From JALYYC01 sp963795805 (GTDB taxonomy: Bacteria > Chloroflexota > Dormibacteria > CF-121), in assembly GCA_963795805.1 (NCBI GenBank), contig CAWCIV010000004.1, positions 744,001 to 808,000 of the forward strand: a stretch of DNA of 64,000 bases. Direction: 5' to 3'. Positions 24,837 through 32,943 of the stretch are shown here, piece by piece; within the stretch, counting starts at the first letter, position 1, and the number at the start of each line of letters is the position of its first letter. The notes beneath the pieces are model-generated. The model worked only from the letters and a program-made list of their open reading frames with translations, did not search any database and was not told the DNA's origin. A program made the translations under genes and the position numbers.

Positions 24837-27248
24837 TCAGGCGCTGCGGCGCTTCTGCTCGTACAGGGTTACGTCGGCGACGGCGAGGAGCTCATCCGGC
24901 GTCTGGCCGTCGTCGGGAAAGGTGGCGAGGCCGAGGCTGACCCCCGGGATCTTGCGCAGCTCGCGCCCGGCCATAAACCGGTGGCGCGCGATCCCGTCGG
25001 CGATTCGCTGGGCGACGACGGTGGCCGCCGCCCGGGGGGTGGCGGGCAGCAGGACCACGAACTCATCGCCGCCGTAGCGGGCCACCACATCCTCGCCGCG
25101 GACGGCATCGGTCAGGGCGTTGGCGACTTCGCGCAGCAGAGCATCGCCAGCCAGGTGCCCGTAGGTATCGTTGACGAGCTTCAGGTCGTCGACGTCGAGA
25201 AAGACGACGGAGAACGCCCCGTTTGCCGCCTGTGCGCGCGCAATCTCCTGCTGGATTCGACTGAGAAACAGGCGCCGATTGTTCAGCCGGGTGAGCGGAT
25301 CGTGGCTGGCCTCGCGCTTGAGGGTGTCGTGCATCTGGGCAACCTCCACCGAGGCCGCGAGCTGGGAGCCCACGGCGGACATGAGCGCGAGATCTGCCGC
25401 CGAGAAGGCATTGAGATACTCACTCTCGGCATTGAGCACGCCGATCAGCCGGCCGCGGCTGATCAGCGGAAAGGCCAGCTCGGAGCGAACCTTCGGGTCG
25501 AGGCCAATGTAGCGCGGATCCTCGCGCACGTCGGGAACGATCAACGGCGTGCCGTGTTGGTAGACCCAGCCCGTGATGCCCTCGCCCGGTGGGAACGAGC
25601 GGCCCGTGACGTCGATCGGGTAGCCGCTCTGGGCCCCGACGCTCAATCCGGGAACGCCTTCAACCGGAAGGATGACGGCGACCATGTAGTACCCCATCAC
25701 CTCGCGGAGGATGTCGACGATCCGCTGCAACAGCACATCCATGTCGAGCACCGCGCTCGACTCCTGGGCGACCCGGTAGATGATGCGCAGCTCACGCGAG
25801 TCGGCGACGCTCAGAATGTCCCGCGGCCGGCCCCCGCCCGCTATGGTCTGCCGCTGCTTGCTCGCCTGCTCCAACCGCTCATACCAGGGAGCGCGCATCC
25901 GCGCCGCGATCTCACACATCGTGATGAACGCCTCCACCACGCCGGGGTCGACACCGACGCCGGCAAAACGGTGTAACTCGCTGATTCCGTCGGCGAGTGT
26001 AGCCTCGATCGGGGCCGGCAGGTCCAGCGTGACATTGAAGAAGGCATTGACGACCGCCACGATGCGCATCTCAACCGGGATCGCGTTGCCGCTCAGCCCG
26101 TCCGGGTAGCCGTCGCCGTTGAAGCATTCATGATGGGCCCGGACGAGCGGAGCCAGATCCGCAAGCGAATCGAAGCGTGAAAGCAACTCGGCGCCCACGG
26201 CCGGGTGCGTCATCATGATCGCCCGCTCTTCGGAATTGAGTCGCGTCTCTTTGTTGAGGATGCTATCTGGCAGTCCCAGTTTGCCCAGGTCCTGCAGGAG
26301 CGCGGCGTAGCGCACCCGGCGGCGGTGGGAGGAGTCGAGGCCGAGATACTCGGCCAGCCGGTCCGAAACCTCGGCGCGCTCGGCGGACCGGCCGTGCAAC
26401 TGCTCGCGGAGTTCGATGGCGCCCGCGAGGGTCTGCACGAAGGCTTCCTGGGTCCGTCGGGATTGGGCCAGCAAGCGAGCGGTCTCGATCGCAGCGGCCG
26501 TTTGATTGGCGAAGGCCATGATGGCGGGCAGGTCGGTTTCCTTGAGGGCCGGGCCAACCACCGTGATGGCACCGACCACACGGTCCTGGGTGACAAACGG
26601 GGCCGACACCGCGGAGCGCAGGTCAAGGGTGTCGACGATCTTGCGGGCATTGGTTGACCGGTCCTCAGTGGTTGAGCCATCCTCGGCCATGCTCCGGGCG
26701 ATGCCCCGCACGAGCTCCTCTGGATCGCCGATGTACTGCGGCTCGCGCGTCCGGCAGGCGCGCTGCAGGACCGGGACCTTTTCGAACGGCAGGAAGACCG
26801 GGCCGTCCGGGTTGCCCGACCATCGCTTCACCGCCGGCGCCGAGCCCCCGATGTGCTCGTGGGCGACGACGAGGCCGGCGAGGTCATCCCTGACAAGGAA
26901 GAAATACGACGCCAGGCCGGCTTCGGCCAACCGCTCGCCCACGACGTGGAAGATGCGATCTCGGTCGAGCAACTGGAGCGCTTCGAGGCCCGCCTTGCTC
27001 AAGGCGACGAGTAGGGGATCCGTCACCGCGGGGTTGGGCGAGGCGCCAGGCCGAAACTGCAGGTACCCGGCCTTGCGAAGCGCTTCCGGTTTAAAGAACC
27101 AGACCCGCCCGATCTTCTCGGCCGGTAGGCGCCCGGCACGGGCCTGTCGCCGGACCACTTCCGGGTGCCGTCCGATCGCCGCGGCGACCTCCTCGACGGA
27201 GAGGAGACCGCTTGGGCCGACCGGCGGAACCTGAGATTGTTGTGTCAC
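24837..27248 (-). CDS. HTH-GAF-HD-GYP-GAF-GGDEF cyclic-di-GMP signalling protein
   Basis: About 803 residues. The N-terminus is an excisionase/MerR-like DNA-binding helix-turn-helix (LSVEEVAAAIGRHPEVVRRQ). Next come a GAF domain, an HD-GYP domain (HHECFNGDGYPDGL), a second GAF domain and a GGDEF domain with intact RYGGDEFVVLLP. The HD-GYP domain is altered: where HDxGK is expected it reads LLQDLGKLG, losing the metal-binding His. Diguanylate cyclase activity is therefore likely and phosphodiesterase activity doubtful. The start is uncertain among GTG 27248, GTG 27260 and TTG 27290. It is divergent from the HD-GYP response regulator. Confidence 0.85.
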   Translation of the reverse strand: MTQQSQVPPVGPSGLLSVEEVAAAIGRHPEVVRRQARAGRLPAEKIGRVWFFKPEALRKAGYLQFRPGASPNPAVTDPLLVALSKAGLEALQLLDRDRIFHVVGERLAEAGLASYFFLVRDDLAGLVVAHEHIGGSAPAVKRWSGNPDGPVFLPFEKVPVLQRACRTREPQYIGDPEELVRGIARSMAEDGSTTEDRSTNARKIVDTLDLRSAVSAPFVTQDRVVGAITVVGPALKETDLPAIMAFANQTAAAIETARLLAQSRRTQEAFVQTLAGAIELREQLHGRSAERAEVSDRLAEYLGLDSSHRRRVRYAALLQDLGKLGLPDSILNKETRLNSEERAIMMTHPAVGAELLSRFDSLADLAPLVRAHHECFNGDGYPDGLSGNAIPVEMRIVAVVNAFFNVTLDLPAPIEATLADGISELHRFAGVGVDPGVVEAFITMCEIAARMRAPWYERLEQASKQRQTIAGGGRPRDILSVADSRELRIIYRVAQESSAVLDMDVLLQRIVDILREVMGYYMVAVILPVEGVPGLSVGAQSGYPIDVTGRSFPPGEGITGWVYQHGTPLIVPDVREDPRYIGLDPKVRSELAFPLISRGRLIGVLNAESEYLNAFSAADLALMSAVGSQLAASVEVAQMHDTLKREASHDPLTRLNNRRLFLSRIQQEIARAQAANGAFSVVFLDVDDLKLVNDTYGHLAGDALLREVANALTDAVRGEDVVARYGGDEFVVLLPATPRAAATVVAQRIADGIARHRFMAGRELRKIPGVSLGLATFPDDGQTPDELLAVADVTLYEQKRRSA

Positions 27249-27331
27249 GCGACGCTTCACTCGTGGTATGCAACGAAGGAAGCCTGCCAATCCTACGTCG
27301 TACGGGCGTGGAATCCCTGCCGTCAGGACCG

Positions 27332-28318
27332 ATGCCGGAGCGTCGCACGATCCTGATTGCCGACGACAGCAGTGCCAACCGAGACCTCCTGTCAGGCCAG
27401 CTGTCCACCCTCGGCTTTTGGACGGAGGCCGCCACCAACGGAGAAGAGGCCTGTAACGCCGCCAGGCGGCTCATGCCCGACCTGATCCTGATGGACATCG
27501 AGATGCCCGTCATGAACGGGCACGACGCGTGCAAGCGGCTCAAGACCGACCCAAAAACCGCTGAGATCCCGATTCTCATGATGACCGGGTTCGACCCCCG
27601 TCCGGAGCGCACCAAGATGGTCGAGTCCGGCGGCGACGACCTGATCGTCAAGCCGGTCGGGCTTCGCGACCTGCAGGTGCGGGTTCGTGCCCTGCTTCGA
27701 TTGAAGGAGCTTCGCCGCGACCTGCGCAGCACCCAGGAAAGCCTTCGCGAGCTAGTCAAGAAGGAGGACCCGACCGAGTCCAAGGCTCCCTTTGATGACC
27801 GTGTCGCCTTGACCGCCCAGGCCCTGGCGCGTCTGATCGGCCTGGATGCCGAAGACCAGGAGGTCGCCTATCACGCCGGCCTGCTCCACGACATCGGGCA
27901 GATCGGGCTCCCGCAGGAGCTCCTGAACCGCCAGGGTGCGCTGTCGCCTGAGGAGTTCGCCACGATCAAGGAACACACCATCCTCGGCGCCGAGATCGCC
28001 GGGCCATTCCGGCCGGCCACGGTGCTGGCACCCGCAATCCGGCATCACCACGAGCGCTGGGACGGCACCGGCTACCCGGACAAGCTTCAGGGGCCGGCCA
28101 TCCCGATGATGGCCAGGATCGTCTCCGTGGCCGACGCCTTCCACGCCATGGTCACCGACCGTCCCTACCGGGCCGCCTTCAGCGTCACCAGGGCGCTCGA
28201 GATCCTTGCGGCTGGCTCTGGCACCCAGTGGGATCCACGCCTCTGCGCCGCCTTCGCGACCTCGTCGCTGCCTCAGCGCATCGCGGGCGTCGACGAAGCG
28301 AAAGCCAAGATCGCCTAG
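27332..28318 (+). CDS. Response regulator with HD-GYP output domain
   Basis: 328 residues. The REC domain (~1-125) has ILIADDSSANRD and the acceptor Asp in LILMDIEMPVMNGH. The HD-GYP domain (~150-300) has HDIGQIGLP, HHHERWDGTGYPD and a VADAFHAMVTDRPYR segment, so the metal-binding His/Asp set looks intact, unlike the divergent neighbour. HD-GYP proteins hydrolyse cyclic-di-GMP. ATG 27332 follows a weak AGGA. It ends 83 bases before the pilin terminator and runs convergently to the pilus operon. Confidence 0.9.
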   Translation: MPERRTILIADDSSANRDLLSGQLSTLGFWTEAATNGEEACNAARRLMPDLILMDIEMPVMNGHDACKRLKTDPKTAEIPILMMTGFDPRPERTKMVESGGDDLIVKPVGLRDLQVRVRALLRLKELRRDLRSTQESLRELVKKEDPTESKAPFDDRVALTAQALARLIGLDAEDQEVAYHAGLLHDIGQIGLPQELLNRQGALSPEEFATIKEHTILGAEIAGPFRPATVLAPAIRHHHERWDGTGYPDKLQGPAIPMMARIVSVADAFHAMVTDRPYRAAFSVTRALEILAAGSGTQWDPRLCAAFATSSLPQRIAGVDEAKAKIA

Positions 28319-28400
28319 GCTCGCGTTGCCAGGGCGAGCCGCGCTTTCTCGCATATAGCGCCACCGGCGCGGGAAGTCGCCTGGCAGCAGGCGAGAGCAG

Positions 28401-28431
28401 AAAAAAAGCGGCTGGCAAAGGCCAGCCGCTT
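28401..28431 (-). terminator. Intrinsic terminator of the pilus/pilin operon
   Basis: On the minus strand an 11-base-pair stem (AAGCGGCTGGC with GCCAGCCGCTT, short loop) is followed by a run of seven T residues (the A run at 28401-28407 on +). It lies 16 bases beyond the stop of the last pilin gene. It is a textbook Rho-independent terminator. Confidence 0.92.
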
Positions 28432-28446
28432 CTGGATATAAAGCGC

Positions 28447-28869
28447 CTAGTTGTAGACGCAGGCCGCGCCGGCCAGGACACCGTGCACCGTGCCGTTGCC
28501 GAACGAGGTCGTCGGTGGGTTGCCTTCGTAGGTGAAGGTCTCCGTCGCTTGCGGTGCCTGGTGCAGCAAATTGTTGGTGAGCAGCTTGGTGATGGCGACG
28601 CCGTCACCGTTCGCGGGAGTCGCCGTGTCGCCGGTGGCGGCGGCATCCGGGTAGACGCCCTTGCTGTTGTAGTACAGATCGGCGGCCGACTGAATCGTAG
28701 TTCCGTCCGTCTTCATGGCGTTGCAGGCCGCGTTGGCGCTGACGCCGGAGATGTTGAAGAGCACGATGGCGGCAAGGATGCCAAGGATGGCGATGACAAC
28801 GAGAAGTTCAACAAGCGTGAAGCCTTCCTGGTTGCGCTTGCGCGCCTCTGCGAGTCTTTGCATGATCAT
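28447..28869 (-). CDS. Type IV major pilin-like protein, copy 1
   Basis: 140 residues with a class III signal: a basic leader, then cleavage between G and F in NQEGFTLVELLVVIA, with Glu5 conserved, and a long hydrophobic helix. The globular part is short, with two cysteines (AACNAMK and the C-terminal AACVYN) likely forming the D-region disulfide. It differs from the adjacent copy at about ten positions, mainly in the C-terminal half. Both begin ATGAT(T/C)ATG, so either Met may start. It is the distal gene of the pilus operon. Confidence 0.92.
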   Translation of the reverse strand: MIMQRLAEARKRNQEGFTLVELLVVIAILGILAAIVLFNISGVSANAACNAMKTDGTTIQSAADLYYNSKGVYPDAAATGDTATPANGDGVAITKLLTNNLLHQAPQATETFTYEGNPPTTSFGNGTVHGVLAGAACVYN

Positions 28870-28886
28870 GGTTTGATAAATCCCCC

Positions 28887-29309
28887 TTAGTTGTAGACAC
28901 AGGCCGCGCCGGCCAGTGCGCCGTGTACCGTGCCGTTGCTGAACGTGACAGTCGGCGGGTTGCCTTCGTAGGTAAAGGTCTCCGTTGCCGACGGCGCCTG
29001 ATGCAATAGGTTGTTGGTCAGCAGCTTGGTGATGGCGACGCCGTCTCCGTTTTTCGGAGTCGCCGTGTCACCGGTCGCCGCGGTATCCGGGTAGACGCCC
29101 TTGCTGTTGTAGTAGAGATCGGCAGCCGACTGAATGGTGGCACCGTCGGTCTTCATGGCGTTGCAGGCCGCGTTGGCGCTGACGCCGGAGATGTTGAAGA
29201 GCACGATGGCGGCAAGGATGCCGAGGATGGCGATGACAACAAGAAGTTCAACGAGCGTGAAGCCTTCCTGGTTGCGCTTGCGCGCCTCTGCGAGTCTTTG
29301 CATAATCAT
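28887..29309 (-). CDS. Type IV major pilin-like protein, copy 2
   Basis: 140 residues, a near-identical tandem paralogue of the pilin at 28447-28869. The first ~55 residues are the same, including NQEGFTLVELLVVIAILG. Differences cluster later (for example DTAATGD versus DAAATGD, and SATETF versus QATETF). The repeat period is 440 bases with a 17-base spacer. It would be processed by a prepilin peptidase and assembled by PilB/PilC. The upstream 70 bases hold its leader and a motif shared with the 16950 region. Confidence 0.92.
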   Translation of the reverse strand: MIMQRLAEARKRNQEGFTLVELLVVIAILGILAAIVLFNISGVSANAACNAMKTDGATIQSAADLYYNSKGVYPDTAATGDTATPKNGDGVAITKLLTNNLLHQAPSATETFTYEGNPPTVTFSNGTVHGALAGAACVYN

Positions 29310-29379
29310 GGTTAGATCAACACCCCTGTATTCACGTCGACGCTAGGCTCGTAACCTTGCGGATTGTGTGAACGTTCTT

Positions 29380-29535
29380 TCAGCGCAGTAGCAGCTGAGT
29401 GACGGCTGTAAGAAGGGCGGCCGCGGTCAGCGCGACCACCGTCAACAAGATGAGGAGGCGGCGGCTGCGCCGGGCCGCGCGCGGGGGCGCGGAAAAGTCG
29501 ACCGCAATCCGCGGCGTGTGATCAGGCTGCGACAC
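29380..29535 (-). CDS. Small membrane protein of the pilus operon (PilN-like fragment?)
   Basis: A 51-residue reading frame from GTG 29535 to TGA 29380, overlapping the end of pilM by 14 bases. A hydrophilic N-terminus (SQPDHTPRIAVDFS), a basic patch (RAARRSRRL) and one membrane helix (LLILLTVVALTAAALLTAVT) resemble the N-terminal cytoplasmic tail plus anchor of PilN, which normally follows pilM. The periplasmic PilN domain is absent. It is identified by position and topology only. Confidence 0.5.
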   Translation of the reverse strand: MSQPDHTPRIAVDFSAPPRAARRSRRLLILLTVVALTAAALLTAVTQLLLR

Positions 29536-30433
29536 GCGCGTCACCTCGCTGTGATGAGCTCAAGCGTCGACGCCAGCTGGCGCGCTCGAGGAGCCCCAGG
29601 CCGGCGAGGTGCGCCTGCCAGGGAAAGTCGGCCGGGGCCGCGAAGCGGGACGCCGGGGGCCGGACGGCGAAGTCGACGCGGCGCTGAAAGCGAGCAAGGC
29701 CGTCCTCGATAAACGCGAGGCGTCCGGCGACATACAGCGGCGTGGCCGGCCCGATTGCCGAGTCTGGGGCGACCGTGCGCATGAACCGGACCAGGGCATT
29801 GAGCGAGAAGGCCAGTTCGTCAAGCTGGCCGTCGACCTCCTCGGCAACCGCATCCAGGAGAAACGTTCGGAAGAACCGAGGCCGTCCGGCGACCATCAGG
29901 ACCAGCGTGGCTTCAGCAATGCCCCAGTCGAGGACAAGACCGTCGGCGACCCCGGCACCTCGTGCCAGCGCCAGGGGTTTCATGTCGATCCGGTCGATCT
30001 GCAGGCCGGCGTGCGTCACGGCGCCTGCGAGCGCGTCGACCATGTCCCGGCGGGCGGCCACCAGGTACACGGCGTGGCCAGTCCGGACCGGCTGGGCGTG
30101 CCAGCCGTAGTAGACGGCGTTCGCGTCCATCGGTAGCAGCCGCCGTCCTTCGAACAGCACGGCTTCCGCAAGCTGCCGCTTCGGGATCCGCGGCAGCGCA
30201 ATGTCTCGGACCGCGATCCCGGTGTCGGGAATCGCGATGCGGGCCAGCTTGCCACGGATGCCGCCCGCCTCGATCGCGCTGCGGAGCGTGGCCGTGAGCA
30301 GGGGGGTCGGCATCCCGTCCTGTACCGCTCCCTCGGGAAGCAGGATCTCGGCTCGTCCTGTCAAGCGCCGACCGTCCGCCTGCACGATCCGCAGTTCGCG
30401 GAGGCCGATATCGACCCCGAGCATGGCGGTCAC
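29522..30433 (-). CDS. pilM: Type IV pilus assembly protein PilM
   Basis: 303 residues of the actin-like PilM/FtsA fold. The phosphate-1-like MLGVDIGLRELRIVQ is at the N-terminus, an adenosine-type segment reads GLVLDWGIAEATLVL, and a YVAGRLAFIEDGL segment lies near the end. PilM is a cytoplasmic platform protein that normally binds the PilN tail. GTG 30433 overlaps the upstream stop by 4 bases; ATG 30424 is an alternative. The PilO, PilP and PilQ partners are not in this operon. Confidence 0.85.
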   Translation of the reverse strand: MTAMLGVDIGLRELRIVQADGRRLTGRAEILLPEGAVQDGMPTPLLTATLRSAIEAGGIRGKLARIAIPDTGIAVRDIALPRIPKRQLAEAVLFEGRRLLPMDANAVYYGWHAQPVRTGHAVYLVAARRDMVDALAGAVTHAGLQIDRIDMKPLALARGAGVADGLVLDWGIAEATLVLMVAGRPRFFRTFLLDAVAEEVDGQLDELAFSLNALVRFMRTVAPDSAIGPATPLYVAGRLAFIEDGLARFQRRVDFAVRPPASRFAAPADFPWQAHLAGLGLLERASWRRRLSSSQRGDARVAA

Positions 30434-30855
30434 TGGTACGCCTCCCAGACGATCGCCCAGATGCCGCCGGTTCGCTTCACCTCGGCCAGCAGGCGCCGGC
30501 TCGTTGCTGAATCAGTGACGGTGAAGTCCAGGACGGGGGCCGCATTGGTGCAGCCGCCTCCCGCGACCAGGGCCGAAACGGTCACCCGGTGCGTGATCGT
30601 CGGGTAGACGAGCTGCAGGGGGGGCGGTGCCGGGGGCGGACACAGAGGGCCAGGCCTGTTACGGACGTAGCCGATGACATACCCGACGCCCGCGTCGAGT
30701 GCGTATGTGCTCCGGGTGTCCGCTTGGACCGAGCTGGCGTTGATGAAGGCCTCGCTGGCCAGTCGGAGGGCCGCCCAGGTGAGGATCAGGAAGGCCGCGA
30801 GGAAGACGAGCACCACCAGCATGGCCTGCCCGCGCTGTCCGGTGCCGCGCTTCAT
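30430..30855 (-). CDS. Minor pilin-like / PilX-type membrane protein
   Basis: 141 residues with a basic N-terminus (MKRGTGQRGQAML) and one N-terminal helix with LVVLVFLAAFLILTWAALR, then a soluble domain with a cysteine pair (PLCPP and GGCTN). It lacks the canonical FTLxE prepilin motif but has a GQAML junction typical of PilX/GspK-like proteins. It is likely a minor component of the pilus tip. ATG 30855 follows the upstream TGA as TGATG. Confidence 0.7.
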   Translation of the reverse strand: MKRGTGQRGQAMLVVLVFLAAFLILTWAALRLASEAFINASSVQADTRSTYALDAGVGYVIGYVRNRPGPLCPPPAPPPLQLVYPTITHRVTVSALVAGGGCTNAAPVLDFTVTDSATSRRLLAEVKRTGGIWAIVWEAYQ

Positions 30856-31361
30856 CAGAAGCACCCCTGATTGCGCTGGCTGACCGTGAGGGAGCGTGCG
30901 CTGGCACCAATCGCCGAGGGGACGAGGGTCACCGTCCACTGGCATCCACTGTTCGACATCGTCAGGCTGCGCAACCCGCGGGCCACCACGGAAGCGGCCC
31001 CGGCGTTGGCCTGGCGTGTCAGCGTGCCTGCTGCATCGATGACGTACGTTACGGCGGTCCGGCTCGCGCCGGACCCGTATGTAAGCGTCACCCGTCCGAT
31101 GCCGGGTTTCAGCGGATTGCCAGGCCCGCCGCCAAGCGCGGTGCTGGTCAGGCTCGCAGCACTGAGGTCGCGCGTGAGCGGCAGGCTGGCGCTACTGACC
31201 GTGGTATCCGCCGCGATGGCACGCCCCTCCTGGCGGATCGTCGTGAAGCCCACCGAGAAGGTCGCGGCCATCGCCAGGCTGAGGCCGACCACCACGGCGA
31301 TCCCGATCATCATTTCGACGAGCGTGAAGCCGGGCGCCGCGCGCCTCGCACGCCCTCTCAT
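30855..31361 (-). CDS. Minor pilin, PilW/GspJ-like
   Basis: 168 residues with a prepilin N-terminus: a basic leader then APGFTLVEMMIGIAVVV, with cleavage after G and Glu5 present. The domain that follows is beta-rich, with C-terminal cysteines (NSGCQW and QGCF) spaced for a disulfide. The family forms tip complexes that prime pilus assembly. The start overlaps the upstream stop as ATGA (31358-31361). Confidence 0.85.
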   Translation of the reverse strand: MRGRARRAAPGFTLVEMMIGIAVVVGLSLAMAATFSVGFTTIRQEGRAIAADTTVSSASLPLTRDLSAASLTSTALGGGPGNPLKPGIGRVTLTYGSGASRTAVTYVIDAAGTLTRQANAGAASVVARGLRSLTMSNSGCQWTVTLVPSAIGASARSLTVSQRNQGCF

Positions 31362-31735
31362 GGCGCGGCCTTCGCCTTGGTGAAGTCCAGTTGCTCGGTC
31401 GGGCCCGGAGTCTGGCTGACCGTGAGGATGATTTCCTGGAGCCCGCGGTCGGCATTGCCCGCCGCGAACCTGCCGGTTGCGGGGTTGTAATACAGCACCT
31501 GGACGGCGAAGGTGTACCCGGCCGCGGCCAGGTTGGCATAACTCGCCTGGTAGGGCTGCGACTTGATGAATTCGGCATCGGACCTGACCAGCAGGTCGAG
31601 TGCCGTCTGTTGCTGGTGGCGGGTCACCGCGACCGTCGTGGCCGAAAACGCCGATAGGATGCTCACGACAATGACACCGACGAGGGCAATCGCCACGGTT
31701 GTCTCGATCAAGCTGAAGCCAGCCGACTTCCTCAT
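31358..31735 (-). CDS. Minor pilin, PilV/GspI-like
   Basis: 125 residues opening MRKSAGFSLIETTVAIALVG, a prepilin leader with cleavage after G and Glu at position 5. A helix and a small beta domain follow. Its size and its place between pilC and the PilW-like gene fit PilV/GspI. The start overlaps the pilC stop as ATGA (31732-31735), so synthesis is coupled. Confidence 0.85.
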   Translation of the reverse strand: MRKSAGFSLIETTVAIALVGVIVVSILSAFSATTVAVTRHQQQTALDLLVRSDAEFIKSQPYQASYANLAAAGYTFAVQVLYYNPATGRFAAGNADRGLQEIILTVSQTPGPTEQLDFTKAKAAP

Positions 31736-32943
31736 TTGAGCGCCCCGACGAGCCCATACATGGCGGAGATCAAGGAGACCGCGATGAAACCGACGACGAC
31801 GCCGACCGCGACCGTCATGGCCGGTTCGATAAGCGAGGTCATCGCCCGAATGCGGTACTCGAGCTCCTCTTCGTAGAACTCGGCAGCCTGCTCGAGATAG
31901 ACGTCGAGTGTTCCGGTTTCCTCGCCGACCCGCACCATCTGGGTCATCATGGGTGGAAACAGCCGGGTACGGACCAGTGGTCCCGCGAACCCTTCGCCAC
32001 TGGTCATCTGTTCTTTGACTTTGACCAGCCCACGCTGGAAGACCCGGTTGCCGGTTGCCGCAATCACGGCATCGAAGGTCTGGCCCAATGGCACGCCGGC
32101 CTTGAGCACCATGGATAGCGTCCGCGCGAACCGGTTGAGGATCGCGGAGACAACGATCGGGCTCAGGATGGGCAGCCGCAACGCGATGACGTCTTTTGCA
32201 TAGCGCCCGCGCTCGGTGCGAAGCGTGACCACAATCGCAGCGGAGACGGTGATCAGAGTCACCCCGATGACGAGCACCCACTTCTGGATGAAGTCGACGA
32301 TCCCGATCAGGATCCGCGTCGGAAGCGGGAGCTGCACCTTGAACTCCGCGAAGATCCGCACGAATGCGGGGAGCGCAAAGAAGACCAGGATGAGGACGAC
32401 AACCGCCGCCACCACCATGATGACGGCCGGATAGATCATCGCTGTCCGAACTCGCCGCACGGTGTTCAGGTCGCGGCGGAGGTAGCCGGCGAGCTCCTTC
32501 AGCGTGCCTTCCAGGTTGCCGGTGAGCTCGGCGACTCGGATCAGGTCGATATACAGCGCCGGAAAGACCCGTGGGTGTTTGGCCAGCGCTTCGGAAAGAT
32601 TCTGTCCACGCTCGAGGTCATCCAGCACGGCGAGGATCACCCGTTTGAAGAGCGGGGATCCAGTTTCTTCCGCGATCGTTGACAGCGCGCGGCTCATCGG
32701 GACGCCCGCGTTGACGAAGGTGGCGAGCTGCCTGGTGAAGAGGATGATGTCGGCCTGGGAGATCTTGTAGAGGGACGGGAAATAGTCCGCCATCGTCTTT
32801 ACCGGTGGGACTGGCCGGAGCTGAACGATCTTGAGTCCCTGGAGCCAGAGCGCCTGCTCCGCGTCCGATGTCCCGCCGGCATCGAGCCTGCCGTCCCGGC
32901 GCTTGCCGGCCTGATCGTAGGCGCGGTAGGCGTAGCTAGGCAC
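31732..32943 (-). CDS. pilC: Type IV pilus inner-membrane platform protein PilC
   Basis: 403 residues with two GspF repeats. The first contains FTRQLATFVNAGVPMSRAL and the second FARTLSMVLKAGVPLGQTF, each followed by membrane helices, with a C-terminal EPAMTVAVGVVVGFIA segment. PilC couples PilB/PilT rotation to pilin insertion and extraction. The N-terminal SYAYRAYDQAGKRRDGRLDA is typical. It overlaps pilB by 8 bases. Confidence 0.95.
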   Translation of the reverse strand: MPSYAYRAYDQAGKRRDGRLDAGGTSDAEQALWLQGLKIVQLRPVPPVKTMADYFPSLYKISQADIILFTRQLATFVNAGVPMSRALSTIAEETGSPLFKRVILAVLDDLERGQNLSEALAKHPRVFPALYIDLIRVAELTGNLEGTLKELAGYLRRDLNTVRRVRTAMIYPAVIMVVAAVVVLILVFFALPAFVRIFAEFKVQLPLPTRILIGIVDFIQKWVLVIGVTLITVSAAIVVTLRTERGRYAKDVIALRLPILSPIVVSAILNRFARTLSMVLKAGVPLGQTFDAVIAATGNRVFQRGLVKVKEQMTSGEGFAGPLVRTRLFPPMMTQMVRVGEETGTLDVYLEQAAEFYEEELEYRIRAMTSLIEPAMTVAVGVVVGFIAVSLISAMYGLVGALK

